NCBI GenBank assembly: GCA_017746715.1
Contig: JAGHZQ010000053.1
Location: forward strand, 1-64,000
DNA from: Cyanobacteria bacterium SBLK
GTDB lineage: Bacteria > Cyanobacteriota > Cyanobacteriia > Cyanobacteriales > Spirulinaceae
Direction of reading: 5' to 3'
Length of the DNA: 64,000 nt
This document shows positions 41,603-49,849 of this stretch, piece by piece. The notes under the pieces are model-generated. The model was not told where the DNA came from and ran no database searches. It saw nothing but the letters and a program-made list of their open reading frames with translations. Numbering within the stretch: position 1 is the stretch's first letter; every line of letters starts with the position of its first letter. The position numbers and the translations under genes are program-made.

Positions 41603-42619
41603 ATGCTTCCCAAACGCCGTCGCTTTTTACAATTCCTTGCCGCAACTACCGGGTTAACCCTAACGTCTCCGCTGTGGGGATGTAATGGGCAAGTTGACTC
41701 TTCATCTCAAAAGCAGGCGATGGAAAAGTTAAGTATCGGAGGTTCTCCCATTACCATCACTGTCTTGCTAGCATACTTATCAGAACAACCCGATTTACAA
41801 GCCTTAGCCGAAGAAGTCGATTTTCGTCTTTGGAAAACTCACGACCAACTCCGCGCCGATGCCGTATCGGGTCAATTGCAAATCTCGGCGACTCCCACCA
41901 CCCTCGCCGCCAATCTCTATCAGCGAGACGTACCGATTAAATTGCTCAATGTTTTGGTTTGGGGAATTTTGAATCTTTGGAGTGCCGATGAAACCATTAG
42001 TAGTTGGGAAGATTTACCGGGGAAAAAGATTTTAATTCCCTTCCGAGGCGGATTGCCTTCACAGTATTTCTTCTATCTTGCCGGGGAAAATGGTTTAGAT
42101 CCAGAGCAAGATTTAGACATTCAATATACAACGGATTTTGCCCAAGCCATTCAACTTTTATTCGCAGGACGAGGAGATATTGCCCTACTCTCAGAACCCG
42201 CAAGTTCGGGGGCAGAAATTCAAGGAGAAACCCAAGGAATGCCGGTGCAATTAGTCCTCAATTTGCAACAGGAATGGGGGAAAGCAACGGGCAAAGAATC
42301 GCGCATTCCTCAAGCGGGAACTTTGGCGCTGGCTTCCCTCATTGACGAGCATCCAGACGCGATCGCTCTCGTGCAAGAGACCCTAAACACGGCGGTGTCT
42401 TGGGTTCAAGAAAATCCCTCAGAAGCCGGAGAATTAGGAGCAAAATACTTGGGATTGAAACCTAAAGTTATCGAGCGTTCTTTGGCAAGAACGCCCTTGG
42501 AAATGGTGGCAGCCGTTGACGCAAAAGAAGAGTTAGAGTTTTGGTTTTCCCGTCTGCTCGAACAAAATCCTAAACTCTTCGGCGGCGAATTACCCGACTC
42601 TGGATTTTATTATGGGTAA
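41603..42619 (+). CDS. Twin-arginine lipoprotein, SsuA/TauA/NMT1-like substrate-binding protein
   Basis: From the ATG at 41603 the product is 338 aa. The N-terminus combines a twin-arginine motif (KRRRFLQFLAATTG) with a lipobox LWGC, so a folded precursor would be exported by Tat and anchored as a lipoprotein in the plasma membrane. The mature part has the periplasmic-binding fold of the NMT1/SsuA group (GSPITITVLLAYL; GKKILIPFRGGLPSQYFF; GRGDIALLSEPA). It begins two bases after the ATPase gene. The ligand is unknown; nitrate, sulfonate, or thiamine-precursor types are possible. Confidence 0.85.
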   Translation: MLPKRRRFLQFLAATTGLTLTSPLWGCNGQVDSSSQKQAMEKLSIGGSPITITVLLAYLSEQPDLQALAEEVDFRLWKTHDQLRADAVSGQLQISATPTTLAANLYQRDVPIKLLNVLVWGILNLWSADETISSWEDLPGKKILIPFRGGLPSQYFFYLAGENGLDPEQDLDIQYTTDFAQAIQLLFAGRGDIALLSEPASSGAEIQGETQGMPVQLVLNLQQEWGKATGKESRIPQAGTLALASLIDEHPDAIALVQETLNTAVSWVQENPSEAGELGAKYLGLKPKVIERSLARTPLEMVAAVDAKEELEFWFSRLLEQNPKLFGGELPDSGFYYG

Positions 42620-42639
42620 GATTAAATCCGTATTGCATG

Positions 42640-42690
42640 GGATGTTTTCCCATCCCGTCTGTAGGGACATAGCATACTACGTCCCTACAG
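42640..42690. repeat. Hairpin pair between the ABC operon and the porin gene
   Basis: GGGATG pairs with CATCCC at 42640-42657, and CTGTAGGGAC pairs with GTCCCTACAG at 42659-42690 around a 12-base loop. The second hairpin belongs to the same repeat type as 1641-1668. Lying between convergent genes, it may also end transcription although no T-tract follows. Confidence 0.65.
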
Positions 42691-42714
42691 GTGTTCGGGC
42701 GTTCGTGCAATCGA

Positions 42715-44307
42715 TTAAAACCGAAAAACAGTGCGAATCGTTCCCACATAAATCGGGTCATTATCGCTACTGCCTTCGGGATTGAGAACCACCAAAAAAC
42801 CGGGATTAATACTGATATTATCCGTCAGAGGATAGCGATAGAATGCTTCTAGATGCCAAGATGTATCGCTGTTGGTCAGACCGCTATCATTATCGGTCAC
42901 GCGCGGCGGATTTCCGATAACAAATCCCAACAAACTATTCTCCTTGCCAACATCGGGAAACGCCAGAGAAATCGCCCAGTTAAAAATAGTCGCGCGATCG
43001 CTCTGATTGACACTGGTCCCCCCAAAGCTCGTCCCGCTTGTTTCGGCGCGGGCGCGAGTCAGTCCCGCCCAACCGGACAGGGTAAAATCCGGACTGACGC
43101 GAAAGCTGGATTGAAAACCGAAATGATCCGCCGAGGTAGGTAACGTACCAAAAGGAGCATTGGCCAAGCGAGTTCCGGTGACTCCCGATACAAAAGCCTC
43201 CCCCGCCGGATAATAAGCGCGGACGTAGGTTAATCCCAAACGAAAGCGATCGCTCGGGGCAATGTCCAATTGCGCGAGAGCAGCATAAGAGCCATTAAAA
43301 AGGCCATCTTCGGCATCACTGGCATTTCTGGCTAAATATCCGAGGGAAAAACTGAGAGAATCGCTAAATTTATAATTTCCCGTAACGCCACCGCCTCCGG
43401 CACCTTGGATGTAAATGGGGTTGAACCGTCCGAACCGAGAAATCGAACCAGTGAATCCATTGGCAAAAAAGCGATTGAAGTTATCGACATTAAAATTATA
43501 ACGGCCGCCAGTCGCGTCAAGGTGAAGGCGAAACTTTTTCGAGATCGGGACGCGATAAAAAAGTTTGCCAATATCGAAATCGTTGTTATTGTTGCGTTGG
43601 GCAGCTAAACGAGTCATATTCGTCCCCGTCACGGGTATGGCAAAAGGCACCGGATTGAGAGCATCCAAACGCACCCGCAACAAGTCCCGACCTGTAAAAC
43701 TGGTATCGAAATTGAGGCGCACTCGGTCGTTAAAAACAATATTGCTATCGATTGCGTCGCCACTCCCATCGGCTTTTTCGTTGCCGAATACGCCACTGGC
43801 CGCAAACATAACCTCGCCGCGCAGTTTGGTCGTGGTGGAAAACTGATGATCTTCTAGAAAGGCAACGCGACCTTCAAGGCCATCGACTCGCGTTCCCAAA
43901 ACCGCAAGTTCCTCAGCAAATTCATCCATCAAGCGGGTCAGGATTTCGAGATCCTCGCGAAAGGCGAAGTTATTGTCTTGCAATAAGCGCTCGATCTGAC
44001 CCAAACAAGCATTTAATCCCGCCGCAAATTCATAGCGACTCATCGTCCGATCGCCCCGATAGGTGCCATTGGGATAGCCGACAATGCAATTGTAGCGATC
44101 GCTCAGATTTCGCAGTGCCTCAAAAGCCCAATCCCCGGGGAAAACATCTCGAAATTGCGAAACAGAATTAATCTGTTCTAGAGCATTGTTTTCCAGCGTA
44201 TAAGAGTCAAGAGTTTCCAAAATTTCGACGGCAGCAACATCAAGTGCAGCCATTCCCAACATGAGAGAAGAACTCAATCCTAAAGCACATATTCTCGTTG
44301 TTACCAT
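42715..44307 (-). CDS. SLH-domain outer-membrane porin (OprB/iron-uptake porin type)
   Basis: The 530-aa protein has a signal peptide (CALGLSSSLMLGMAALDVAA), then an SLH domain at about 55-105 (FRDVFPGDWAFEALRNLSDR; RYEFAAGLNACL) that links the protein to peptidoglycan or pilin-like wall polymers. A short coiled coil follows (VLGTRVDGLEGRVAFLED), then a 16-strand-type beta barrel ending in F (TIRTVFRF), as outer-membrane proteins do. It matches cyanobacterial SomA/SomB and iron-uptake porins. It is divergent from the ethylene-receptor-like kinase 208 bp away. Confidence 0.9.
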   Translation of the reverse strand: MVTTRICALGLSSSLMLGMAALDVAAVEILETLDSYTLENNALEQINSVSQFRDVFPGDWAFEALRNLSDRYNCIVGYPNGTYRGDRTMSRYEFAAGLNACLGQIERLLQDNNFAFREDLEILTRLMDEFAEELAVLGTRVDGLEGRVAFLEDHQFSTTTKLRGEVMFAASGVFGNEKADGSGDAIDSNIVFNDRVRLNFDTSFTGRDLLRVRLDALNPVPFAIPVTGTNMTRLAAQRNNNNDFDIGKLFYRVPISKKFRLHLDATGGRYNFNVDNFNRFFANGFTGSISRFGRFNPIYIQGAGGGGVTGNYKFSDSLSFSLGYLARNASDAEDGLFNGSYAALAQLDIAPSDRFRLGLTYVRAYYPAGEAFVSGVTGTRLANAPFGTLPTSADHFGFQSSFRVSPDFTLSGWAGLTRARAETSGTSFGGTSVNQSDRATIFNWAISLAFPDVGKENSLLGFVIGNPPRVTDNDSGLTNSDTSWHLEAFYRYPLTDNISINPGFLVVLNPEGSSDNDPIYVGTIRTVFRF

Positions 44308-44515
44308 CGTTTACCCAAATTAGCTTAGAACGTAGTTTGGGAGAGAATATCTGCGAATGTCAAAAGACAATTGGTCGATCTACAGATCGTAATCTTGGGT
44401 CAAAACGCGATCGCTTGTTTTCAAAGCCTGCATCCCTTGGGTGTGACTTAAACCATAACACATTCCAGATCGGCGAGGCATAATTAATTATTGATAGTTA
44501 ATAATTGAAAACATA

Positions 44516-46657
44516 ATGCTTGCTTTTATTCCTCACGGGCATTGTTATTTGTGGCAAACAAATTTAGTCAGATTGCACATTTTCTCAGATTCTCTTATTG
44601 CTTTAGCTTATGCCGCGATTCCCATTATTTTAGTATATTTAGTGAACAAACGCGAAGATATTCCCTTTAATTGGGTATTTTTTATGTTTGGTGCGTTCAT
44701 TCTCTCCTGTGGCACAACCCATGTTATGGGAGTCTGGACGTTATGGCATCCCAACTATTGGCTATCGGGGGCAATTAAAGCCGTCACTGCTATTGTTTCG
44801 GTGACGACTGCGATCGCCTTAATTCCCCTCATTCCGAAAGTTTTGGCCATTCCCAGTGCCGCCCAACTCGAGGAAGCCAATCGCCAACTCGCCGAACAGA
44901 TCGATCGGAAGATGGAGATCGAGCAATCTTTGCAGAAAGAGCGAGAATTTTTAAAGGCTTTATTAGAAAACTTATCCGATGGCATTGTGGCTTGCAACGA
45001 AAACGGAATTTTAACCCTCTTCAATCGCGCCACGCGAGAATTCCACGGACTCCCCTCCCAAACCTTACCGCCAGAACAATGGGCAGAGTATTTCGATCTT
45101 TATCAAGCGGATGGCAAAACCTTGATGTCAACGGATGAAATTCCTTTATTTCGGGCATTTCAGGGGGAAAAACTGCGAGATGCGGAAATGGTCATCGCTC
45201 CCAAACAAGGCGAAATGCGGGCGATCTTGGCAAGCGGACAGCCCATCTGCGATTCTCGCGGGGAGAAATTGGGGGCAGTGGTTGCCATGCACGATATCAG
45301 CGATCGCAAGCAAGCAGAAAAGGCACTCAAACAAGCCAATCAAGAATTAGAATCTCGCGTGGAAAAGCGAACTCGAGAACTCAAAGAAAGTCAAGAACGC
45401 TATCAAAAATTAGTGGACAATATTCCGGGGATGATTTTTCAGTATCGCTTCGATCCCGACGGTTCTCATGATTTTGTTTACGCTTCGACGAGAAGTCGCG
45501 ATATTTTTGAAGTCGAACCCGATCGCCTTGACGGTCTTTCCATGGCGCATCCGGACGAACTCGAGGGCTTGCAGGCGAAAATGCTTGAATCGGCGCAAAC
45601 CTTAAATCGGTTCAATTGGGAGGGCAGGATCGTCACGTCTTCCCAAAAAATTAAGTGGATTCAGGCCATATCTCACACAAAACGGCTGCCTGATAACGCA
45701 ACCTTATGGGAAGGGGTTATCCTCGATATTAGCGATCGCAAGGAAGCCGAACTCAAACTCGAACAACAGACCCGAGATTTGGAAAATACCCTGCGAGAAT
45801 TACAACGTGCTCAAGGGCGCTTGATTCAAAGTGAAAAAATGTCAGCTTTGGGACAATTGGTTGCTGGGGTCGCTCATGAAATCAATAACCCTGTTAATTT
45901 TATTCACGGAAATTTGACTCCTGTTGAAGACTATGTAAGAGATGTATTAGTTGCCTTGGATCTTTATCGCCAACACTGTACCGATCTCGATCCGGAATCA
46001 GTAGAACAATTAGAAGAATTAGAAGTTGATTTCTTACAGGAAGATTTGCCCAAAGTGGTAAATTCGATGAAAGAAGGGGCGAGACGAATTCGCGAAATCG
46101 TGCTTTCTTTGCGAACGTTTTCCCGCTTGGACGAAGCCGAATTTAAAGATGCAGATATTCATGAAGGAATCGATAGCACTTTAACTATTCTGCAACATCG
46201 CCTCAAGAAAACTCCAGACTCTCCCGCCATTCAAATCGTTAAAAATTACGATCGCCTGCCTCGCATTGATTGCTATGCCGGACAACTCAATCAGGTCTTC
46301 ATGAATATTCTCAGCAATGCGATCGATGCTATAGAAGAGCGAAACAAGCAACGAACCCGAGAAGAACGACAAACAAATCCCGGCACGATCTCCATTATGA
46401 CAGAACTCGATCGAGCAGAATCTTTAGTCAATATTCGGATTCGCGATAACGGGATGGGTATCCCAAAAGATACAAACAATCGAATTTTCGATCCCTTTTT
46501 TACCACCAAAGCGATCGGCAAAGGAACGGGTTTGGGGATGTCGATTAGCTATCAAATTATTGTCGAAAAACATGGCGGTCATCTCTCTTACACTTCTTCT
46601 CTCGGTGAGGGAACGGAATTTATTATCGAGCTGCCTTTATCGAAGAACAAGTCATAA
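44516..46657 (+). CDS. Ethylene-receptor-like histidine kinase (ETR1/Slr1212-type sensor)
   Basis: The 713-aa kinase starts with three membrane helices that copy the ethylene-binding domain: Asp25, Tyr32, Ile35, Pro36, Ile62, Cys65 and His69 all sit at the same numbers as in plant ETR1, where Cys65 and His69 hold the copper ion. Two PAS domains (about 145-265 and 295-410) follow, then a coiled coil, a HisKA domain with His454 in AHEINNP, and an HATPase with NAIDAI, DNGMGI and GTGLGM. The Synechocystis homologue Slr1212 binds ethylene and affects phototaxis. No REC domain is attached and no response regulator is adjacent. A 7-bp inverted repeat (44486-44506) precedes it. Confidence 0.88.
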   Translation: MLAFIPHGHCYLWQTNLVRLHIFSDSLIALAYAAIPIILVYLVNKREDIPFNWVFFMFGAFILSCGTTHVMGVWTLWHPNYWLSGAIKAVTAIVSVTTAIALIPLIPKVLAIPSAAQLEEANRQLAEQIDRKMEIEQSLQKEREFLKALLENLSDGIVACNENGILTLFNRATREFHGLPSQTLPPEQWAEYFDLYQADGKTLMSTDEIPLFRAFQGEKLRDAEMVIAPKQGEMRAILASGQPICDSRGEKLGAVVAMHDISDRKQAEKALKQANQELESRVEKRTRELKESQERYQKLVDNIPGMIFQYRFDPDGSHDFVYASTRSRDIFEVEPDRLDGLSMAHPDELEGLQAKMLESAQTLNRFNWEGRIVTSSQKIKWIQAISHTKRLPDNATLWEGVILDISDRKEAELKLEQQTRDLENTLRELQRAQGRLIQSEKMSALGQLVAGVAHEINNPVNFIHGNLTPVEDYVRDVLVALDLYRQHCTDLDPESVEQLEELEVDFLQEDLPKVVNSMKEGARRIREIVLSLRTFSRLDEAEFKDADIHEGIDSTLTILQHRLKKTPDSPAIQIVKNYDRLPRIDCYAGQLNQVFMNILSNAIDAIEERNKQRTREERQTNPGTISIMTELDRAESLVNIRIRDNGMGIPKDTNNRIFDPFFTTKAIGKGTGLGMSISYQIIVEKHGGHLSYTSSLGEGTEFIIELPLSKNKS

Positions 46658-47605
46658 TTATCGCAGCATGGCGATATGCACGATCGCATCCCCTTGATTG
46701 ACTAAAGGATTTTGGGCGTAACCGATGACCAAACCCGTTAAATTGGCGCGAACGGAAACGGTTTTTTCTCCAAAAGCATCAAAAATCGTCCCGATCGCCT
46801 GCCATTTTTCCACTTTTTCTCCCAAAGCGATCGATAGGCGCAAAATTCCGCTTCTGGAGGCACGCACCCATTTAGAAGAATGAACCTCTACTGATTCCGA
46901 TACGGGGTCGATCGCGATAGGACTCAACATTTCCAAAGCTGCCATAACGCGGAATACCCCTTCTACACCGATGCGAATGGCATTGCGATCGAAACGCAAG
47001 GCTTCTCCTGCTTCGTAGAGCAATACGGGGATTCCTTTTTGTCCGGCAGCTTCTCGCAAGGAGCCATCTCGCGTATTCGAGTGCATCATGACCGGCGCGC
47101 CAAACTCTCTGGCAAAGCGATAAGTTTCCTCGTGCTCTAAATTGGCGCGAATTTGGGGTAAATTGGTGCGACCGTCGGAAGCCGTATGCAGATCGATGCC
47201 GTGGGTGCTGCGATTGACAATTTCTTCCATGAATAAATGGGCTAGGCGAGAGGCGAGAGAGCCTTTGGGAGAACCGGGAAAACAGCGATTGAGGTCGCGG
47301 CGATCGGGAAGATAGCGAGATTGTTGCAAAAAGCCAAAAATATTCACAATTGGAACAGTAATTAAAGTACCGGACAAATTTTCGGGGCGAATATGTCCCA
47401 CGACTTGACGCACGATCTCGACTCCATTTAATTCATCTCCGTGAATTGCCGCACTCAACCATAAAATCGCCCCAGCTTCCCGACCGTGAATCACCGTAAC
47501 CGGTAGGGAAAGTAATGTTTGCGTCGGTAGTCGCGCCACGGGAATCTCAATACGCTGGCGTTTTTCGGGAACAAAGGTAAAAGCCTGACGATAATCGGTA
47601 TCCAA
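46658..47605 (-). CDS. Succinylglutamate desuccinylase/aspartoacylase family protein
   Basis: The M14-like zinc hydrolase has SAAIHGDELNGVE (first two zinc ligands), DRRDLNRCFPG, GIDLHTASDGRTNLPQIRA (third ligand) and a C-terminal beta domain with the catalytic Glu in YEAGE. Upstream ATGs exist (47671, 47710), but they lie inside rimK and would force a heptanucleotide repeat (tgataat) into the protein; a TTG at 47605 just after the repeat gives the usual N-terminus before IEIPVARL. The start is therefore uncertain. Homologues are found beside rimK and rimB in other bacteria, as here, suggesting a role in processing glutamate tails, which is inference. Confidence 0.8.
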   Translation of the reverse strand: MDTDYRQAFTFVPEKRQRIEIPVARLPTQTLLSLPVTVIHGREAGAILWLSAAIHGDELNGVEIVRQVVGHIRPENLSGTLITVPIVNIFGFLQQSRYLPDRRDLNRCFPGSPKGSLASRLAHLFMEEIVNRSTHGIDLHTASDGRTNLPQIRANLEHEETYRFAREFGAPVMMHSNTRDGSLREAAGQKGIPVLLYEAGEALRFDRNAIRIGVEGVFRVMAALEMLSPIAIDPVSESVEVHSSKWVRASRSGILRLSIALGEKVEKWQAIGTIFDAFGEKTVSVRANLTGLVIGYAQNPLVNQGDAIVHIAMLR

Positions 47606-47627
47606 CTTAATTGATAATTGATAATTG

Positions 47628-48536
47628 TTAATAGGGGATGCGATCGCGGTTTTTCCCAGAAGAAACGGCATTTTTGGCCACAAATTCAATAATTTTCCCC
47701 GCAACATCAATCCCCGTTGCTTGCTCGATCCCTTCTAAACCCGGGGAAGAATTCACCTCGATCGCCACGGGTCCGCGATCCGATCGCAGTAGATCTACCC
47801 CCGCAACCCGCAATCCCATTGCTTTTGCCGATCGCACGGCGGTACTGCGCTCTTCTGGGGTTAATTTAATCGTTTTTGCCGTTCCACCCCGGTGTAAATT
47901 AGAGCGAAACTCTCCTTCTGCACCCTGCCGCTTTATGGCTGCAATGACCTTTCCTCCCACCACCAAACAGCGCAGATCTGCCCCTTTGGCTTCTTTGATG
48001 AATTCTTGAACTAAAATATTGGCATCCAAACATCGAAAGGCTTCGATCGCTGATTTTGCGGCTTGTCGGGTTTCGGCCAGCACCACGCCGATCCCTTGGG
48101 TTCCTTCTAAAAGTTTAATGACCAAAGGGGCGCCTCCTACGGTTTCAATCAATCCGTCAATATCTTGAGTGGCGTGGGCAAACCCCGTCACGGGCAATCC
48201 AATGCCATCTCGCGCTAAAATTTGCAAGCAGCACAACTTGTCTCGCGATCGCGAAATGGCTTGAGATTCGTTGGCACTAAACACTCCCATCACTTCAAAC
48301 TGACGCACCACTGCCGTTCCGTAAAACGTTCTCGATGCACCGATACGAGGAATAACGGCGTCAAAGGCTTCTAGAGGCCGGCCGTTATAAACGACTGTCG
48401 GTTTATGAGAGGTAATATTCATATAACAGCGCAAGTAGTTGACGACCCGTACTTTGTGCCCCTGTTCTTCACCCGCTTCTTGCAAGCGCTTGGTAGAATA
48501 CAACTTGGCATCTTGAGATAAAATAGCAATCTTCAT
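47628..48536 (-). CDS. rimK: RimK-type alpha-L-glutamate ligase
   Basis: The 302-aa ATP-grasp enzyme has the RimK N-domain ([18 protein letters not shown]), the ATP-grasp core ([35 protein letters not shown]) and the metal-binding end [15 protein letters not shown]. RimK adds Glu residues to the C-terminus of ribosomal protein S6. It lies downstream of a decayed rimB, the protease that in Pseudomonas cuts RimK and processes the modified S6. The stop is followed by a heptanucleotide repeat. Confidence 0.9.
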   Translation of the reverse strand: MKIAILSQDAKLYSTKRLQEAGEEQGHKVRVVNYLRCYMNITSHKPTVVYNGRPLEAFDAVIPRIGASRTFYGTAVVRQFEVMGVFSANESQAISRSRDKLCCLQILARDGIGLPVTGFAHATQDIDGLIETVGGAPLVIKLLEGTQGIGVVLAETRQAAKSAIEAFRCLDANILVQEFIKEAKGADLRCLVVGGKVIAAIKRQGAEGEFRSNLHRGGTAKTIKLTPEERSTAVRSAKAMGLRVAGVDLLRSDRGPVAIEVNSSPGLEGIEQATGIDVAGKIIEFVAKNAVSSGKNRDRIPY

Positions 48537-48541
48537 ATGGG

Positions 48542-49013
48542 TTATTTTTCATCAATATCGGCTTGGCTTGCTTTTTGGGGATTTTGAAGGCAAGAATTGC
48601 CCGCATCTACAAGAAAGCGCCCCCTGATTGCTTCTCGTCTCAAGAGCATCCTAAACCCATTTCACTGCAATTGGTGAGGGTTAATTCGATCGCCCATCGC
48701 TGCCCGCCTAATTCTACTACAGTTTGAATGACCGGGCGCAATTGGGACTCACTGCTCGAACTGCGGATGCTGCGGCGATTCGATAACAGGGTGTTGGCGA
48801 TGACAGCGCGATCGCTATCTCGCCGGTCGGGACAAAGGTTGAAACTCACTATTGTTTTTCCGTCTCGTTCGAATTCGGCAATCTTAAAGGCGTGCAGGGC
48901 AGACGAGCGCGCCCCCGTGTCGATTTTGGCTTTAATTTCAGGGATATGTAATTCAGTCCGGGCAATATATTCGCGTTATCTAATCATGGGAAGTTCGGAT
49001 ATTTCAATGACCA
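48542..49013 (-). pseudogene. rimB: Decayed rimB (retropepsin-like Zn protease partner of RimK)
   Basis: Read on the minus strand, one broken frame encodes REYIA, then AKIDTGARSSALHAF (the retropepsin-like active-site motif), LRPVIQTVVELGG and WAIELTLTN, then in a second frame FRMLLRREAIRGRFLVDAG. Two lesions separate the parts: an in-frame TAA near 48977 where the family has Trp in IGWREY, and a missing base near 48653 (MG/FRMLL). Both halves match the family, so a full-length gene once existed. Only a 69-codon fragment is open at one stretch. The start is a guess at a TTG near 49013. Confidence 0.75.
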
Positions 49014-49034
49014 ATGACCAACTATTAATTATCA

Positions 49035-49730
49035 ATGGAAGAGAACAAAATTTTTTGTTTGCTTTGGCGATTTAATGCCGTTGTTATTGCTGGAGCGGGT
49101 TTGTTGGCGATCGCCGTCCTCGGATTTACTGCCCTCAGCATTCTCCGAGATGTCACCCGAGAGCGACAGGTGGGCAGTATCGTCAATATCGATGAAGAGA
49201 GCGAAATTGAAGAAGAATTACAGTTTGGAGAACTTCGCGAAATCGGCGGAACGCCCTATCTTCTCCTGCCTTTGTCGTCTTATCAATCGTACGATCGCCC
49301 TTCCTATACCAAATCAACGGAATCGACCCGCAATTTTCTCTTTTTCGATAGCGAAACGGGAGAACAAAACTGGTTATTTCCCCACTATGACTATTTAATT
49401 GTTAGCGATCGCCATCTGGTCGAGTCTTCCCCAAACCCCCAAACCCAACCCGTTCTCGCCATTTTATATTCTCTGGTGCAAAAAGATAGCGATGGCGATA
49501 AACGCTTGAGTCCTCGCGATCGCTTAACCGTTGCCCTGAGTCAACCCAATGGAGGAGAATATCGCGAAATCTTAACAGATGTCGAAAAAATCTTAGGTCA
49601 CCAGCTCCTCGATCGCGAAACTCTGATAATTTTTTATCAAAGCGAGGACCATGCCCGCGTTGCCAAAATTTCCTTAAAGGATTTTACCGCGATCGAGCAA
49701 ACGCAATTACCTCTGACAGGTGCAAAGTGA
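49035..49730 (+). CDS. Hypothetical membrane-anchored protein
   Basis: The 231-aa product is not recognised. One membrane helix (about residues 14-37, AVVIAGAGLLAIAVLGFTALSIL) is followed by an acidic linker (IDEESEIEEELQFGE) and a beta-rich domain that reads FFDSETGEQNWLFPHYDYLI, then KDSDGDKRLSPRDRLTVALS. The DSDGDKRLSPRD stretch resembles an EF-hand-like or dockerin-type calcium loop. Most of the protein should lie outside the cytoplasm. No partner is evident; the downstream TpsB gene is 119 bp away. Confidence 0.65.
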   Translation: MEENKIFCLLWRFNAVVIAGAGLLAIAVLGFTALSILRDVTRERQVGSIVNIDEESEIEEELQFGELREIGGTPYLLLPLSSYQSYDRPSYTKSTESTRNFLFFDSETGEQNWLFPHYDYLIVSDRHLVESSPNPQTQPVLAILYSLVQKDSDGDKRLSPRDRLTVALSQPNGGEYREILTDVEKILGHQLLDRETLIIFYQSEDHARVAKISLKDFTAIEQTQLPLTGAK

Positions 49731-49849
49731 AGCCAGCAAGCGGATCGGCATCAGTTATTGTTGAAACGATCCGGATGCGGCTGCAATCTAGCTGTTAGAA
49801 CAAAGATAGGCGATTATAGTAGTCGTTCAGATTGGAGCCAAGAAGAAGC

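Noticed and set aside
47606-47710. Longer N-terminus for the aspartoacylase-family protein
   Set aside because: It would translate a heptanucleotide spacer repeat and the end of rimK in another frame.
48640-48849. Separate 69-codon minus-strand gene
   Set aside because: Its translation is the middle of rimB; flanking frames continue the same protein, so it is a fragment.
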